Shown: positions 5,322 through 6,626 of the stretch, one piece after another
How positions within the stretch are numbered: position 1 is the first letter of the stretch
Layout of the letters: each line of letters begins with the position of its first letter
From: Pseudomonadota bacterium
GTDB taxonomy: Bacteria; Desulfobacterota; Desulfovibrionia; Desulfovibrionales; Desulfovibrionaceae
DNA: 6,626 bases
Direction of reading: 5' to 3'
Assembly: GCA_023426275.1 (NCBI GenBank)
Contig: JAFABC010000201.1
Location: forward strand, 1-6,626
The notes under the pieces: generated by a model
Told to the model about the DNA's origin: nothing
Seen by the model: the letters and a program-made list of their open reading frames with translations, nothing else
Databases searched by the model: none
Translations under genes and position numbers: made by a program

Positions 5322-6569
5322 ATGTCCGCGCCTATCCGGGTCCTGTGGGACCATTCACAGTTGTGGGGTTTGCTGATGTGCCGGGGGCTTGCGGCCCTTG
5401 GCGCGGATTTTACGCCGGTGACCTGCGAGGAGGTCGCCGCCGGGGCCTTGTGGCGCGACCCGCCACGGTTGCTGGTGGTGCCGGGAGGATTCGCCCGGCG
5501 CAAGTTCGCCGCCCTGGGGCCGGGCGGGGTCGGTGCGCTACGCGACTTCGTCGCCGCCGGCGGCGCCTATTTCGGCGTGTGCGGCGGGGCCGGGCTGGCC
5601 CTGTCCCATGCCGACGGTCTGCGCCTTTGTCCCTGGACGCGCCGGGCCTTCGCGGACCGGCTGGACCATCTGGTCAGCGGACACGTGCGGTTGCGTTTCG
5701 ACCCGGATTCGCGGCTGGTGCCGCCGACTCTCGCAAGCGGGGCCATGGTGCCGGTCTGGTGGCCGGCCGGGTTCGCGCCGCCCGAAGGGCCGCCCGACCC
5801 CGACGTGGCCGTTGTCGCCGCCTATGCCGGGGCCGGGCCGGACCTGCTGCTGGCCGACATCGCCCTGGGGGCCATGGACGCGGAGACCCTCGGCGCCTGC
5901 CGCCGACGCTTCGGCCTGCCGCTGACGCCGGCCTTTCTCGACGGCGGGGTCTGCGTGTTGTCCGGGGCCTTCGGCCAGGGGCGTTACGTGCTTTCCCACG
6001 CCCATCTGGAAACCCCGGATTCACCCGTGGCCAACGGCTGGCTGGCCCATCTGCTGGAAATCTCCACCATCGGCGACCTGCCGAACCGGACCATCCCGGC
6101 CTGGGAACCGGGGAACGAGCCCGTGCGCTTCGACGATCCTCACCTAGCCACGGCCCGCCGGGCCATGGCCAAGGCCGTAACCGCCGGTCGCGAGGCGCGG
6201 TTGCTTTTTCAGCGCAAGCCCTGGCTGCTCGGCTGGCGGCCGGGGATGCCGGGCTTTTCCCTGTCCGCCCTGGCGGCCATGCTGGCCGGGGCGTCGGCCC
6301 TGCCGCCGACCGACGCCGCCCGGACCTACTGGGAGGCGGTCGGGCCGGAGTTCGCCGCCCGACTGGAAGCCTTTGCCGCGCGCCTGGAAGCCTTTTTTCC
6401 GGCCCAGCGGCTGGCCATCACCCTGGCCCTGGTGGACAAGCCGGCGGCCACGGACCCGGAGCTTGCCGCCGAGCGTCGCGAACTCTTCGGCCGCGCCCCG
6501 GGCGGTGGCGGCGTGTGCGGCGAACTGGCCGACAGCCTCGACGGGCTGCTGTTGCGGCTTTTTTCGTAG
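5322..6569 (+). CDS. BPL_N / class I glutamine-amidotransferase-like protein with unknown C-terminal helical domain
   Basis: A 415-residue, apparently soluble protein of unknown function. The N-terminal half (about 1-240) resembles the biotin-protein-ligase N-terminal (BPL_N) branch of the class I glutamine amidotransferase fold. It has a first strand IRVLWDHSQLWGLL (5-18), the VVPGGF turn (52-57) and a nucleophile elbow FGVCGG with C87. The C-terminal strand GRYVLSHAHLETP contains H228 and E230, completing a Cys-His-Glu triad by position, so hydrolase or amidotransferase-like chemistry is plausible. There is no biotin ligase catalytic or DNA-binding domain, so BirA activity is not expected. 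Residues about 245-415 are largely helical and unrecognised; they include a near-exact heptad duplication, FAARLEA twice (344-357). The ATG at 5322 is preferred because the first beta strand follows at once, although its ribosome site is weak. It is divergent from valS, with no operon partner in the window. The substrate is unknown. Confidence 0.85.
   Translation: MSAPIRVLWDHSQLWGLLMCRGLAALGADFTPVTCEEVAAGALWRDPPRLLVVPGGFARRKFAALGPGGVGALRDFVAAGGAYFGVCGGAGLALSHADGLRLCPWTRRAFADRLDHLVSGHVRLRFDPDSRLVPPTLASGAMVPVWWPAGFAPPEGPPDPDVAVVAAYAGAGPDLLLADIALGAMDAETLGACRRRFGLPLTPAFLDGGVCVLSGAFGQGRYVLSHAHLETPDSPVANGWLAHLLEISTIGDLPNRTIPAWEPGNEPVRFDDPHLATARRAMAKAVTAGREARLLFQRKPWLLGWRPGMPGFSLSALAAMLAGASALPPTDAARTYWEAVGPEFAARLEAFAARLEAFFPAQRLAITLALVDKPAATDPELAAERRELFGRAPGGGGVCGELADSLDGLLLRLFS
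6351..6392 (+). repeat. Two-unit 21-bp tandem repeat inside the BPL_N gene
   Basis: Units 6351-6371 and 6372-6392 each encode FAARLEA. They differ mainly at synonymous third positions (for example TTCGCCGCCCG against TTTGCCGCGCG). The unit is exactly seven codons, so it extends an amphipathic helix by one heptad. The synonymous differences argue that it is an old duplication kept at protein level and not a recent slippage event. Confidence 0.6.
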
Positions 6570-6587
6570 AGCGGGAGAAGGGAAGAC

Positions 6588-6626
6588 GCCTCCGGCGGCC
6601 GGGGGGCATGATGCCCCCCGGACCCC
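6588..6626 (+). repeat. GCCTCC-box plus hairpin module, copy C, after the BPL_N gene (reaches the window end)
   Basis: This begins 18 bases after the stop, behind a purine-rich run. The box GCCTCCGGCGGCC (6588-6600) is identical to copy B. A perfect 11-bp inverted repeat follows: CCGGGGGGCAT (6599-6609) and ATGCCCCCCGG (6611-6621) around G6610, then ACCCC at the window edge. No T-tract is seen before the end, so intrinsic termination cannot be judged from this copy. By analogy with 2307-2473, a T-tailed hairpin may follow just outside the window. Confidence 0.75.

Noticed and set aside
5144..5503. N-terminal extension of valS by 120 codons to an upstream ATG
   Set aside because: The extension is antisense to the start of the BPL_N gene, unlike any ValRS N-terminus, and it would skip the strong ribosome binding site before 5143.
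6528..6564. Intrinsic terminator inside the end of the BPL_N gene (CAGCC/GGCTG stem followed by TTTTTT)
   Set aside because: The 5-bp stem is separated from the T-tract by about ten poorly paired bases, and the T-tract is coding, ahead of the stop. The structure is too weak to claim.

Overview
The window is a GC-rich bacterial chromosome segment with three complete protein genes and no RNA gene, transposase or CRISPR array that I can see. The high GC at third codon positions and a chemoreceptor opening of the MKNIKLGVKIG type suggest a Desulfovibrionaceae-like sulfate reducer (Desulfovibrio/Solidesulfovibrio). So does a BPL_N-type protein next to valS. This placement is an inference from memory of such genomes, not the result of a search.

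Layout. Bases 1-143 are upstream DNA with no gene and no convincing promoter; they hold one perfect 14-bp palindrome (26-39). A membrane chemoreceptor (MCP) runs on + from 144 to 2306. Bases 2307-2473 form the gap between this gene and the convergent valS (-, 2474-5143). The gap is densely structured: a 14-bp-stem hairpin that works as a terminator in both directions lies in the middle. On each side, pointing inward, is a copy of a GCCTCCGGCGGCC box followed by its own hairpin. Bases 5144-5321 separate valS from a divergent + gene (5322-6569). That gap holds a good valS ribosome binding site, a hairpin followed by six Ts placed like an attenuator in the valS leader, and candidate promoters in both directions. 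The + gene encodes a BPL_N/class I glutamine-amidotransferase-like protein with an unrecognised helical C-terminal half. A third copy of the GCCTCC box plus hairpin follows its stop and reaches the window edge.

How the parts relate. The three genes look like separate transcription units (two convergent, two divergent) and not a pathway cluster. ValRS is a housekeeping enzyme, the MCP is a stand-alone receptor with no che genes beside it, and the BPL_N protein has no context-derived function. The least ordinary signals are outside the genes: the three-copy box-plus-hairpin module that follows every stop codon in its gene's own orientation, and the terminator-like hairpin directly before the valS ribosome binding site.
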